This document shows, piece by piece, positions 31,611 through 42,964 of a stretch of 64,000 bases of DNA. A program made the translations under genes and the position numbers. Below the pieces are notes generated by a model. The model did no database searches. It was not told where the DNA came from and saw only the letters and a program-made list of their open reading frames with translations. Source of the stretch: Tilletia caries (Eukaryota; Basidiomycota; Exobasidiomycetes; Tilletiales; Tilletiaceae); contig JALUTQ010000003.1 of assembly GCA_032718865.1 (NCBI GenBank), forward strand, positions 92,001 to 156,000. Direction: 5' to 3'. Positions within the stretch are counted from its first letter, which is position 1, and each line of letters opens with the position of its first letter.

Positions 31611-34237
31611 ATGACTCACGCACCAGGAGCGTCCTCTTCCTCGACACCTTCCGTCACCGGGACTCTCGTGGGAGGGCCCGATCCCCGCGCCATCGAGAAG
31701 CAGCAAGCAAATGTACAGCAATCTTCAAAGCCAAAGAGGAAGCTCACCGTCATCCTAGCCTCCCTCGTCATCCTCCTCGTCATCCTCGGACTCGCCCTCG
31801 GTCTAGGCCTCGGACTGGGTCTCCGGAATCGGAAATCAACGAGCAAATATGCCCCTGCCACAGGCGCAGTGTCCTCCTGGACCGTCGGGAGTAAACTGCC
31901 CTTCGTCCCAATCGAGGAACTCGTCGACCCTTCGCAATTCATCCTCTCGCCTACATTCGACACTCATGCCGAGCCTCAGACTCGAGAGTATACGTGGGAC
32001 TTAACCGAAGTCATCGCTGCGCCCGGAGGCGTCACTCGCCGGATGCTCGTCGTCAACGGTAAATTTCCTGGTCCTACGATCGAGGCTAACTTGGGGGATC
32101 AGATCGTCGTTCATGTCAACAATCAACTGTCGAATCTCTCTACAATTCACTGGCACGGACAGTATCAGAACGGGTCCAACTACATGGACGGGTAGGTCTA
32201 TCTGTTTGCTCACTTGTGCTACGACACATTCGCTTACATTCGCTTTCGGTTGCACACAGGTCGTACTCAATCACAGACTGCGGTATTGCCCCAGGCTCTA
32301 GCTTTACGTATAACTGGACGTGAGTCGCTTAGTCTCCCTCTTAAATTCCTTCGCAGTAGTGCTCATCCATCATCGCTTTCACATTCTCCAGCGTTCAGAA
32401 CACCGGCACATACTGGTGGCATGCTCACGGTACGTCTGGGGAAGGAATTGGTCGAGCTTTCCTATTTATCTACTAATCTCTGCTTCACTCATATACAGCC
32501 GGTGCCCAGTACAACGACGGTCTGATCGGTGCCCTGATTCTTCACGGGCCCAACGATACATACGGCTTCCGAAGTTCTCCTACCGACACTTCGCGGCCCG
32601 CCAACGTCTCCTACGACGGCGACTTTATCATGATCGTCAACGACATGTACCACCTCTTCTCGACCGACTGGCTCTCTCTCTTCCTGAACCTCCAGGTTGG
32701 TGGTGGGGAGGGCGACGAGCCTACCCCTGACTACGGCGTAATCAACGGTATAGGACAGGCGAACTGCGGTGGGACACCAGACCGACAGTCCTGCGTTAAC
32801 AAAGGAAACGCGGGGCTCTACCACAACCTTACTGTGCAGTCCAATCAGCGCTACCGTATGCGGGTCATCAACGCCGGCGCACTTGCGTCCTTTGACTTTT
32901 CCGTCGACGGGCACCCGCTCAGCGTGATTGAGGTTGACTCTACCCCCGTAGCACCCACGCCCGCGGCGAGCGTCAGCGTCCTCGTGGCCCAAAGGACAAG
33001 CTTCATCATCGAGACGAATCAAACGGCAGGAGCATGTAAGTCTAATTCTGGGCGATCAAGAAGATGTGCGTACAGCGAATAGCGGGTTCTGACGATCCCA
33101 TCGTTTTACTGCAGACTGGATACGTGCGACCATCTCCGAGGACATGTTGGCATATGACACCCCGACCATCGTCAAGGATCAACGGGCGGTGATGCGGTAT
33201 ACAGGTGTTGCTGAGACGACCTTGCCGTCCAACGAAGACATTCCTTCGCTTGGGAACGTACCGAGTGACTTCAATGCGAGTGCGTTGGCACCCCTCGACC
33301 CCATCAACCCACCAAACCCCACGATGCAGAAGATAGTCTACATGAACTTTGGTAATTCAGCGAATGTGAGTGTCAAAGCAAGAGGCTCCAGTTTCTCATC
33401 CTATTCATTCCCTTGACTGAAACCCCTTTCCCTTTCGTTGTTTGATTCGACCAGGGCGCCTACCACGCCTTCTTCAACAACACAGCCTTCGGCGCCCCCT
33501 ACGCTGGCTATAGCACGGTGACGAACGTCCAGAATGCCACACTAGCAGGCAAAGCGGTTGACTATGGAGGAGCATTCGTCGTCAATGTGGACAACGTCGA
33601 GGTTCTGGACATCGTGATCAACAATCAGGACGACGGAGGTCACCCAGTGAGTCCACGAGGGTCGAGTGCGGGATGAGGAACGTTTCCAAGTACTGATTGC
33701 ATGCTAACGGATCTTCCTTCGCAGATGCATGTTCGTAAACTTATCATCCGAGTTGAAGTTTGATCCAAGTGTGCAGCCAGGTAACTGACGACAATTCATT
33801 CATTCTTCCCTTTTCAGCTGCACGGATATGCGCCCTTCCTGCTAGGGACCGGCGAAGGCAGCTTCATCCCAGGAAAGAGCATGGACACGATGCAAACGTT
33901 CGTGAATCCGATGCGACGGGACACCTTCGTCGTACCCGCGTACTCGTGGCTCGTCATTCGAGTCGTGGCTGACAACCCGGGCGCGTGGCCTTTGTGAGTT
34001 TGACCCCCTCTACTCGCCATTGGGTTGATAGCTTCTGGCAACTGACGATGAACGATGAACACTGGCTTCTGTTTCCTCTCATCCTGCAGCCACTGCCATC
34101 TTTCGAGCCACATGGCTGCGGGCCTGATGATGCAGTTCACCATGCTGCCGTCGAAGATTGCGCAGTTCGATCTGCCAGCTGACTACCGGCAGCAGTGCGC
34201 TGCCATCAAGGCCAAGGGCCTTTCGGACGGAGCATGA
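31611..34237 (+). CDS. membrane-anchored multicopper oxidase 1 (laccase-like)
   Basis: Nine exons: 31611..32191, 32260..32319, 32392..32429, 32499..33035, 33115..33365, 33455..33646, 33725..33730, 33818..33993, 34090..34237; total 662 aa, all phases agree. Multicopper oxidases oxidise phenols or metals and reduce O2 to water. Copper ligands are in place: IHWHG, WWHAH, HPMHLHG and HCHLSSHMAAGL; the axial type-1 position is Leu. A type II anchor (LTVILASLVILLVILGLALG, about residues 45-64) puts the oxidase domain outside the cytoplasm. Exon 7 is only six bases (ATGCAT = Met-His) and supplies the first His of the HxH site. Many N-glycosylation sites. Substrate is unknown; ferroxidase versus laccase activity is not settled. 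Confidence 0.92.
33725..33730 (+). other. 6-nt micro-exon (Met-His)
   Basis: ATGCAT between a TTCGCAG acceptor and a GTTCGTAA donor. It is needed to turn ...GGHP / LHGY... into the obligate HPMHLHG copper site, and keeps phase 0. Confidence 0.8.
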
Positions 34238-34542
34238 CCCCCGCACGCACTTCTCGCACGATTCTCTGTTTGCCCGTGTACAATATTATGTCTTTAGATG
34301 CTCTTGAAACGAATATATGTACTATGAACCTTGACCGCAGATTCGAGTTGCTGTCCTGGTCGTGACGGACTGGAGTCTGGAGGTGCTCCTCAGACAGAGG
34401 GAGGGGCGAGTCTATGCGGTACTACTCGTACTGCGGTGTCAGGGTGGAGGTTGGCACTTGCCCTGAAACTCGACAGGAGGGCCGACAAGGAGAACCACAA
34501 CGAACTCGACACGCTCACGACTGCGACTTGTTGGAACGAAGG

Positions 34543-35941
34543 ATGACTTCGAACACCAACACGGCCGACGGCGGGAGCTACCACAGCGCGGCCCACCACC
34601 AGAACACCGCGCCCCAGGACTGGGATACCGCACCAGCAGAGGCACACGCGCTCGAGGTCGTCGCCGCCGCAGCTGCTGCCGCCGCCGCAGGCCTTCAGGT
34701 CGACAACTCCCACGCCGGCTTCTACGCCTCCCATCACGCACAACATGCACCAGCCCCACCCGGGGTCCACGAGGGAGTGCCCGCCCAGCCCTCAGCCGCG
34801 GAGCAGGCCCTGATCGATGTCACCGCCGAAATGTATGCGGCTGCTTCCCACCTCTCCGCTCACGACCCCGCCTCGATGTCGGGCGGGTCCGAAGCCCTCT
34901 TCGACTGGGGGCCCCTTGCTCTCGCCAACACTTCGGCACCTCCGCCCCTTGCTCCCGGCACACACCTGGACAGCATGATTCCTGCTCCAGAAGTGCATGA
35001 CACCATCACAAGTTCACAAAGTGATGGCCTTCCCACAGGCCGCGCCAGTCGCGCGCGAGGCGGACGCAAGACAACACGCTCCAGCGGCACCGTTGCAGAA
35101 GGGCCATCCTCGTCGCAGGCAGGACCCAGCTCATCCCGCTCAAAGCCAGCAAGATCGAAGAAAGCTCGCGTCCCGCCGACCGCCGTTGTCTCTGCCACTG
35201 GTAAGGGTGGTGACGATGATGATGATGACAACGACGACGATGAGGAGGACGATGATGACGATGATGATGACGGTGGTGCTATGAATGCGGGCACATCAGC
35301 CGCTCGCGGAAAGCGTAAGGCAGGGTCCGGCAAGGACATCCCGTCTACTGTCGGGGGCCCGGAGCTGCAACAGGTGTGGAGAAGCGCGATCGAAGCACGC
35401 ATCGCGGCCATGAACCAAGATGTGAGTCAGCCGCCGAGCTCTCTTTTTAATAGGTACATACGAACCCGACCTCTGACATTACCCTCATGTCCCATACCTC
35501 GTCCCACAGTCGCGCCATGTCCATACTACCCAAAAGCGATTCCTCACTGCCGATGCTCAGCTCAGCGAGCCAGCCTCGCCCTGCGATTCGTGCGGCCGGA
35601 ACTCCCTCCCCTGCTACCTCTCTCCACCCCATATCAAATGCTGCTCCTGCACCCTCAAAGGCGAGACGTGCAGTTTCGGTCTCGTCCGGCACTCCCGCAA
35701 GCGCAAAGCCCTTTCCGAACGCGACACCACCCTCCGCCACGCCCGGCAGGGATACATCCAGAAGTGGCGCACACTGATGCGATCCATCGTCACGGAATCT
35801 CGGTCACGCGGAGCGGAAGACATTGCCAAGCTGGTCGAAGATCGGCTGGGGGCTTGCATCAACGAGATGGCGGAGGATTTGGAGTCGTGGGTGCCCAAGG
35901 ACCCCATTCTGCACGTCAAGCCCGGCAAGCTGCAAGCGTAG
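34543..35941 (+). CDS. orphan nuclear-type protein with Zn2Cys6-like cysteine spacing
   Basis: Exons 34543..35421 and 35510..35941 (phase 0) give 436 aa. Residues 1-190 are Ala/His/Pro-rich and disordered. Then come a basic patch (SRARGGRKTTR, SKPARSKKARVP), an Asp tract of about 20 residues (35214..35276) and GKRKAGSGK. Exon 2 encodes C-x2-C-x6-C-x8-C-x2-C-x6-C (CDSCGRNSLPC...CCSCTLKGETC), the spacing of fungal Zn(2)-Cys(6) clusters, but without the usual Arg/Lys between the first cysteines. It also carries RHSRKRKAL and a helical C-terminus. A DNA-binding regulator is plausible. It lies between two oxidase paralogues on the same strand, so it could control them; that is inference. Confidence 0.72.
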
Positions 35942-37128
35942 TGCGCCTTTTTGTTCCTGATTGTACTTTATCTTTCGTCCTTCCCAGCTGGCCTAGCATC
36001 GCAAAAACTCGCAAGCCGCGATCCGCACGTCGTTGCTGCATCGTTCTGTCCTAGCCGCGGAGCCGTCCGATCTTTGAAGGGCATTCAGACGTACCGAGGG
36101 CGTGAGAAGCGACTGCATACCCTGGCAGCAGAGCTGGGAGGACAAGTAAGGACGAGGACGATCATGCAGACGAGTAACGTCCATCCAGAGGGCAGAGACA
36201 CACTCACTGCTGAGCTGCAACGACCTCGGTGCTCGGAGATAAGCTACACAAGGGATTTGTTTGTTACTCAACTTATTACGGCAACAAACAAACAAACCAG
36301 CATCTCGAAGACTGGTCCAGTGCAGCCCCCAAACGTTACATGTTCTCGTGCTTCCTACCCGGGTCCCAAACGTCCCAAGCAAGTCCCACTGAACATGTTC
36401 ACTCGCCTCTCCACCATCACCGCATCACCGCATCACCATCTACAAGCAGTACAACACTCAGGCCAGAGCGACGGCACCGCCTCGAACTCTCGCTCTCACC
36501 TGCACGCCCAACAAAGGGCTGGCGACTCGGCAAGCCCGGCTGGACGTCCGCCTCCAAGTTTGCTCTGCTTCTTGCCTGAGAACCTGAGTGCCTGACTATG
36601 TGAGCATACACCGCCACTACTATACTCACCAGTCCTTAACCCACAGCCACAGCTTCTGCATAATGCCTTTCAGTTTGACTGTATGTGCGTATTAGGCGAG
36701 CCGTGAAGCTGGTCCCAGCCAGGCACAAGGTAGCACAGAGGCAGGAGGCCAATGATAAGGTCGTTCGTCTCCGACAGCGTCAGGCCTGAGGCGGAAGGCC
36801 CGCGGAACGTAACACAACGATGCAGACTTACATACCATGGCACGATCTACAGACGTACCACTCGCCTACCTGTCTTTTTGACAGCTTACCCCGTCTTGCG
36901 CCACTTCGATCTGTTCAGGCACACCAGGGTCAGAGTTTTTGTGACCAGTAGAACTTGTATATATACAGTCAGCTGAATCTCTTGCTCGTGTCCTCCCGCT
37001 GGACTTCCCACTCATCCTCGTCCTGCTTCTAGTCTGCTAACTCTACATTTCTCCGGAGACCTCTTCACGCTCCGCCGACCAAACGTTATCAACCTCTCTG
37101 TGTCAACCTCTCTTTTCCTCTAGACGCA
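35942..37128. other. intergenic upstream of oxidase 2; TATA box
   Basis: About 1.19 kb. TATATATAC at 36958..36966 is about 165 nt before the oxidase 2 start codon. The plus-strand ORF 35951..36595 shows no domain and is not called. Confidence 0.45.
36958..36966 (+). promoter_or_regulatory. TATA box of multicopper oxidase 2
   Basis: TATATATAC, about 165 nt upstream of the start codon, followed by a C/T-rich stretch typical of fungal transcription start regions. Confidence 0.5.
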
Positions 37129-39850
37129 ATGGCGGCGCTGGATAGCAGCATAAACTCGACTGCCGGATCCTCGACTACGTCGCTGAATGCTGAGTGCCAC
37201 GAGCTCGAAAAGCAGCACGCAACAAATGTTCGCCCCACCCCGTTCTACCGCAGACCGCTCATCCTGGCTTTGGCCTTCATCGCCGCTGCCGCATTGTTCG
37301 GCACTGCTCTCGGTCTGGGCGTGCTGAGCGACCAATTCGCCAGCCATCGGTTGACGACGTTACTGGCAAGGGCGGATGCCAGGCCGCCTCCCCCCTCACC
37401 TACTCGAACGTTGACAGAAGGAACAGTATCGTCTTATACCGTCGGAGCGCCCTACCCAGTCATCCCAATCCAACAGCTCGTCGACCCTTCCCAGTTCATC
37501 CTCTCGCCGACCTTCGACACCAAAGCTTCCCCTCAAACGCGTGAATATTCCTGGACTGTCTCTGAAGTCATCGCTGCACCCGGTGGGATCAATCGACGGA
37601 TGCTCGTCGTCAATGGCAAATACCCAGGCCCGACGATCGAGGCTAACTTGGGTGATCGCATCGTTGTGCATGTGACGAACAAAATGAGCAATATCACCAC
37701 CATTCATTGGCACGGTCAGCTGCAGAACGGTACGAATTGGCAGGACGGGTAAGCATTCGCGCCTCTATTCCTCACGTCTCGGTACCCATGCTCATCTTGT
37801 TATCACACCGTACAGGGTCTTCGCCACTACCGAGTGCGGCATCGCGCCAAACACTACTTATACATATAGCTGGGTGTCAGTGTCTCATATTACATGCGTG
37901 CTGTCGATGCTTTGTTGACGACTTTCGCACTTACTTCCATTCACAGTGTTCAGCTGACAGGCACCTATTGGTGGCACGCGCACACTGGAGCCCTATACAA
38001 CGACGGTCTGATCGGTGCCTTGATTCTCCACGGCCGGGACGATGTCTACGGATTCCGCTCCAGGCCCTCTGACACCACCCGACCCGCCAACGTCTCGTAC
38101 GACGGAGACATCATCGTCATGGTAAACGATCTTTACAATCTCTTCTCGACGGACTGGGTGTCCGACTACCTGACCCAGAAGGACTCCCCCGTCTTCGGGG
38201 CGGTGCCCCTTCCGGACTACGGTGTGATGAACGGGATCGGTCAGGCGAATTGTTCTGCGGTTCCTGCCGGCCAGACATGCGAACGGAATGGAAATGCTGG
38301 CCTGTATAGCAGTGTCACCGTCGCTCCCAGGCGTCGGTATCGACTTCGCGTGATCAACTCCGGAGCGCTCGTGGCATGGAACTTCTCGGTTGATGCTCAC
38401 ACCTTGAATGTGATCGAGGTGGACGGAACTGAGGTGTTCTCCCGGCCGGCCCAAAGTGTGGCCATTGACGTAGCGCAGCGTACGAGTGTTATCATCGAAA
38501 CGGATCAGCGTCCCGGTGCTTGTAAGTGATCCCTGCCCTTTCGCACACTCGCTCGCTTGCTTCTGATACTTTCCTGCACGGCGTACCATTTTCCCCTCCC
38601 AGATTTCATGCGCAGCCATATGCTCGAGGAAGATATTCCCTTCACACTTGCCTCACAAGTGAAGGACCAGAAAATGGTCATGCGATATTCTGGCATATCT
38701 TCGAGCATCACGCCCAACCTCACGGCTTCACCTCCTACTCTTCCAGGGTCGCCGCCCCGTAACCTCAACACCGACACTCTGACTCCGATCGTGTCGATCA
38801 ATCCTCCGCCGGCGACCAAGCAGATCACCCTCGACATCGACTTTGCGAAGGATGCTGAGGAGAATGTGAGCCTGGCTACCTTGGGGAACAATATGCTCAT
38901 CCAGAGGACCACATTGAGCCTTCTTTTGACCTTGATTCCTTTGATTCGATGAGCAGAACGAGCTGCGCGCGTACTTCAACGGCTCGACATTCGGCCGGCC
39001 TTACCCTGGATACAGCACGATCGACGCTGTCAAAGGCTCATACTTAAACAACACAATTCCGGTCACGAACGGGCTTTTTGTCACCACGGACAAGTACGAG
39101 GTGATCGACTTGATCGTGAGTATGATACTTGCAGTTTCCAATAGCAATCCTTGAGAGGACTACGCCATAATCAAGAAACCTCTGCACTGTTTCTACTTCA
39201 CAGGTCAACAACCACGATCCCGGATCACATCCTGTAAGTCCCATCACCAACGCAGAGATACATGTCTATTGGTTGAAGATCAGCGATTGATCTCATCCGA
39301 ACCCGTTCCCTACATTCGCAGATGCACGTTCGTAACCTGACGATACACCTGATATCCCTGCATCTTGTCGCGATCTTGTAGACTGACCACGAGCCCACCT
39401 TCTTTCCCTTGATCTCGTAACACATCCCACAGCTGCACGGCTTTGTCCCGTACATCCTCGGTTCCGGGCCCGGCGACTATCCAGCGGGCAGCCTCGACCT
39501 GACAAAGACGTTTGTGAACCCGATGCGTCGTGATGTGTACACCATGCAGTCGTCTGCGTGGGCTGTCATCCGGTTCGTGGCAGACAACCCGGGCGAATGG
39601 GTCTAGTGAGTCCCTCGTAACGTTCGATCAAGGTGCCCGAACGCTTTCTTTGCTCACACATGGCCCATGCTTCCCTTCCCCATGTTCTCCCTAAATTATC
39701 AGCCACTGCCACTTGTCGAGTCACATGGCTGCAGGTCTGATAATGACCTTCTCCATCCAACCGGCGAAGGTTGCTCAGTTCACGCTCCCTGCCGACCATA
39801 CTGCGGAGTGCAACACGATCCGTTCGAGCGGCATCACTGCTGAAGCCTAA
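37129..39850 (+). CDS. membrane-anchored multicopper oxidase 2 (laccase-like)
   Basis: Nine exons: 37129..37748, 37816..37875, 37947..38521, 38603..38865, 38957..39115, 39204..39233, 39322..39327, 39433..39605, 39703..39850; total 677 aa, phases agree. Paralogue of oxidase 1 with the same order: IHWHG, WWHAH, HPMHLHG, HCHLSSHMAAGL, and a type II anchor (LILALAFIAAAALFGTALGL, about residues 44-63). It has lost the intron that follows WWHAH in oxidase 1 and has an extra one before the HP segment, but keeps the 6-nt micro-exon (ATGCAC) with the same GTTCGTAA donor. A wall or surface oxidase is likely; the substrate is unknown. Confidence 0.92.
39322..39327 (+). other. 6-nt micro-exon (Met-His) of oxidase 2
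   Basis: ATGCAC between TTCGCAG and GTTCGTAA. Same position and flanks as in oxidase 1, with a synonymous His codon. Confidence 0.8.
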
Positions 39851-40240
39851 ATGTTAGACGACAACGTTCAGAGCGTTCTTTGCTTCTTGCGTTCGGGCTC
39901 CTCGTGACCCTGGACCATCATCGCATCATCGATCGTCGCTTGGTCTTCTTTCCGAAAGTAACTATACGCAACTCCTCAAGGGTGCAAATACACCAGCACT
40001 CAATTCGACTTCCTCGCTTCCTCACAATCACTTCGCGCTTCATATTTCACACTGGAACGTAACCCATATCGTTGCAAACGCGCAATCACACTTGCTATCT
40101 ATTTTTGATGCAATATCCACTTTATGTCATGACTGCACGCTGCGTCTTGTGCAGTACAAATGTGTGGAGCCATCACAGAGTCGTTCCCTTGACAGAAGTG
40201 CCCATCATCAAGTATGGTACAAGTAGAAACACGAAAAGCC
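39851..40240. other. intergenic, 390 bp, convergent 3' flanks
   Basis: Between oxidase 2 (plus) and the MFS transporter (minus). No gene or repeat recognised. Confidence 0.5.
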
Positions 40241-42038
40241 TTATCGACCTCTTCGTCGATGTCGAAGTGCGAGATGGGCCACGCCGGCCAAAATGGCTCC
40301 TGCGGTACAGGTTCCGGACAGAGCCCACAGACCATGCTTGTATCGCGGTGCGTCCGCTGCAGGAGAGCACCCATGACAGGGCGCACGCAATGGTACGTCT
40401 GGTCAGCGAACGCGTTTGAACGAGGATGCCTGACGTACTCACATGATCTTAGAACCTGCGAACCTCCAAGACTGGCTAGATTGTTGAAGCTGACCGTCAA
40501 AGCAAGAGCAACGGCTCTTTGTCTTGCTGGAACGACATGTGCTGTCCAAGCGCCAATGACGCCCACAGCACTGATGTTGAAGGTGAGCAACCACAGAATA
40601 CCGATGTATTGAGCAGCCTTATTCCGCGGCACGAGAGAGATCCACAGCAGGCCGATCACCGCGCCAATGTTGGTGATGGCGACATAGAAGGCGTGTCGAC
40701 CGTGTCGGTTGATGAGGATACCCATCACAATGGACCAGACGATCGATAGGACGAAGCCAGGAACGGCGAGGCCATTGGCAGTGTACCCTCGGAACCCGAG
40801 CGACTTGATGAGGAGTAAGCTGTATGTGTTGATAGGACTGTATAGCACTGCCGTCGCGGCAGCGCAAAGAACGAGTGTCCACAATCTCCAATCGGTCAGA
40901 GTGACGAAGATTTCAGCTCTGCTGAGGGGTGCGGCGTGAATCTCCTCCGACTTCTCTGGATCATCCAGAAGAACGCGTGTCGTCAGGATGGAGGCTTGTC
41001 GAGGTGTATACCACAGTCGAGCGAAAGTCCCACGCGAGGCCGAAACGGCGCTGTCCGGCAGCCACGCCAAGGCAAACAAGGCAACGGCGATTGTGATGGT
41101 ACCGTAGATGATGAACAGATAGGACCAACCAGCGCGTCCATGGGTTCCCCGAAGCTTCAAAATGCCTAGTGAGAGCAGTCCCCCGATAGCCGACGCAAAG
41201 ATGTTGGCCGACCAGAAGTAGGCGTAGCGCGATGCGATCTCACGATCTCGGTAGAATCGAAGGAGGTAGTAGGCGTATCCCGGGATCGCGCCGGCTTCGA
41301 AAGCGCCCACTAGGAATCGACAGACGTACAGTTGGGCCTTATTCGTGATGAAAGCCTGGCCGACAGTCACAGCGCCCCACGCAAGGACGAGAAGCGGCAA
41401 GTAGCGATTGGGACCAAACTGAGAATTGCAGGAAACCTCTCGTCACAGGTTTGTTCGACTCGCTTGGGACACTGGTATGTATCTACTTACCCTTTTTGCG
41501 AGGATGTTGCTCGGTATGTCGAACAATCCGATGGCGGCATTGCCGAGTAAGACAGCGTTGTTGAGCTCGTTTTGGGTGATGTGCAAGTCCTTCAGAAAGT
41601 TGTCCGTGAGGCTGATCAAAAAGATAGGTTAGGATCTTTGCCCACTGGATTTTGAGAGGCAGGACGAACAGGGTAACGAGACAAGACTCACGCATTCGCA
41701 ACATTCGATCGATCCAATGCCAAGAACACGAAGACGAGGAAGACGGGAATGAGCACGCAGAGATCCGTCTTGACCGTAACCCATCGCTCCTCCCGTCTTG
41801 TCCAAGTCAATTCCGCATCGAAGCCTTCCGTTTTCCTTAAGGAACCCTGGATCTCTTCCGCTAGAAGGGCGAATGCAGGTTTGGCGGAAAGGGCGTCGGC
41901 CCCGGCCTCGAGAGTCGTCCCCTTCCTGCTCTCACTTTCGAACCGGCCGAGCTCGGGCTTGTCCGGAACCTCCAGAACGTCGACGACCTTCGCAGTTGAA
42001 GCGGACATCGAGTTGTTGACACCGCTAATAGTCGACAT
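40241..42038 (-). CDS. MFS anion:cation symporter (allantoate/vitamin permease type)
   Basis: Exons 42038..41692, 41611..41491, 41418..40443, 40356..40241; total 519 aa. The Dal5/Tna1-type family carries allantoate, nicotinate, biotin and similar anions with protons. Seen: LVFVFLALDRSNVANALTDN for helix 1 with the family's DR.N.GNA signature, ELNNAVLLGNAAIGLFDIPS, the RFLVGAFEAGAIPGYAYYLL segment, ten or more further hydrophobic helices, and a C-terminal SSDAPRYKHGLWALSGTCTA block that is read only after splicing the last intron. The end is a short Arg-rich tail (LRHRRRGR). The start is MSTISG; an upstream in-frame ATG at 42077 adds 13 residues. Substrate cannot be told. Confidence 0.88.
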
Positions 42039-42964
42039 TTGCTGATGATAACTTGAACAGAGGACGTGAAACTGCACGGAAAGAAGGAAGGAACGGAACG
42101 TGAAGGTAGGGAAGAAGTGTCAGCGGGAATCTTTTCAAGAAGATGTCGTCCCCTATTGCCTCATCGCCTCATCTCCTGTCCCCAAACATCTCATCGCGCT
42201 GCCTCATCGCGCTGCCTATACCCACATTTGGCTTCAGGCTCGAAGTTGAGAGCCAGGGGCCGAATCGGAAAGACGCGGGGGGGGGGCGGTGACTGATCTT
42301 CGATGTCCGATCCAGCGTCACCCAGCTCGAGCCTCGAGGGCCGGGAGCGGGAGCGGGAAGGTTGCGCTTCGTCCTTCGGCCGTGGGACCGATGGCGAGAG
42401 CTATCAACGATAGCGTGCATGCAAGACGCAAACAAGATTGCGCAATCGTTCCTGTCTCCTGTCCTGCTCTCGCCTGCTTTCTCAGCCCCAACGAAAGCAA
42501 GGCGGGAAGGATTGATTTGCGTCTGAGGATGTTGATGAACATGAAGCAAATGCATTTTCGAGGATAGACGCTGCTAGACCAGTTGGAAAGAGAGAGGAAA
42601 TGTATAATAATGTAGCGGGAAAGACGGGGAAAGAACAGAAGACCATGATGAGGGAGAAAGGGTGATGTAGAAGAAAATGTATTAAAAAAAAGCAATGATG
42701 GTATGTAGCTGCAACCCAGGAGTGTTTGCCAAGATGCTAGACGATCGGATGCGAAGGACTCAACGGGACGGGGGGACGTGTGGTGGGTGGGTTGGGGGAA
42801 GTCTGGAGCGCCCGTGACAGAAAGTGGTGAAAGATTCGGGGGAATCCGAATGCCCGAAAGGGGAAAGAAGGTGAAGGTTGATAGGTGACCGAAAAGATGA
42901 CCGAAGGAGAGAGGTTCTTCCTTGCCGATTGAAGAGAGAATGAAAAGCATGGGTTGGGTGTCTA
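42039..42964. other. intergenic, 0.9 kb
   Basis: Upstream of the transporter and 3' flank of the 1271-aa orphan. C/T- and purine-rich tracts; no coherent frame. Confidence 0.45.

Noticed and set aside
35951..36595. 214-codon plus-strand ORF upstream of oxidase 2
   Set aside because: No homology pattern or coherent splicing; overlaps ORFs in other frames.
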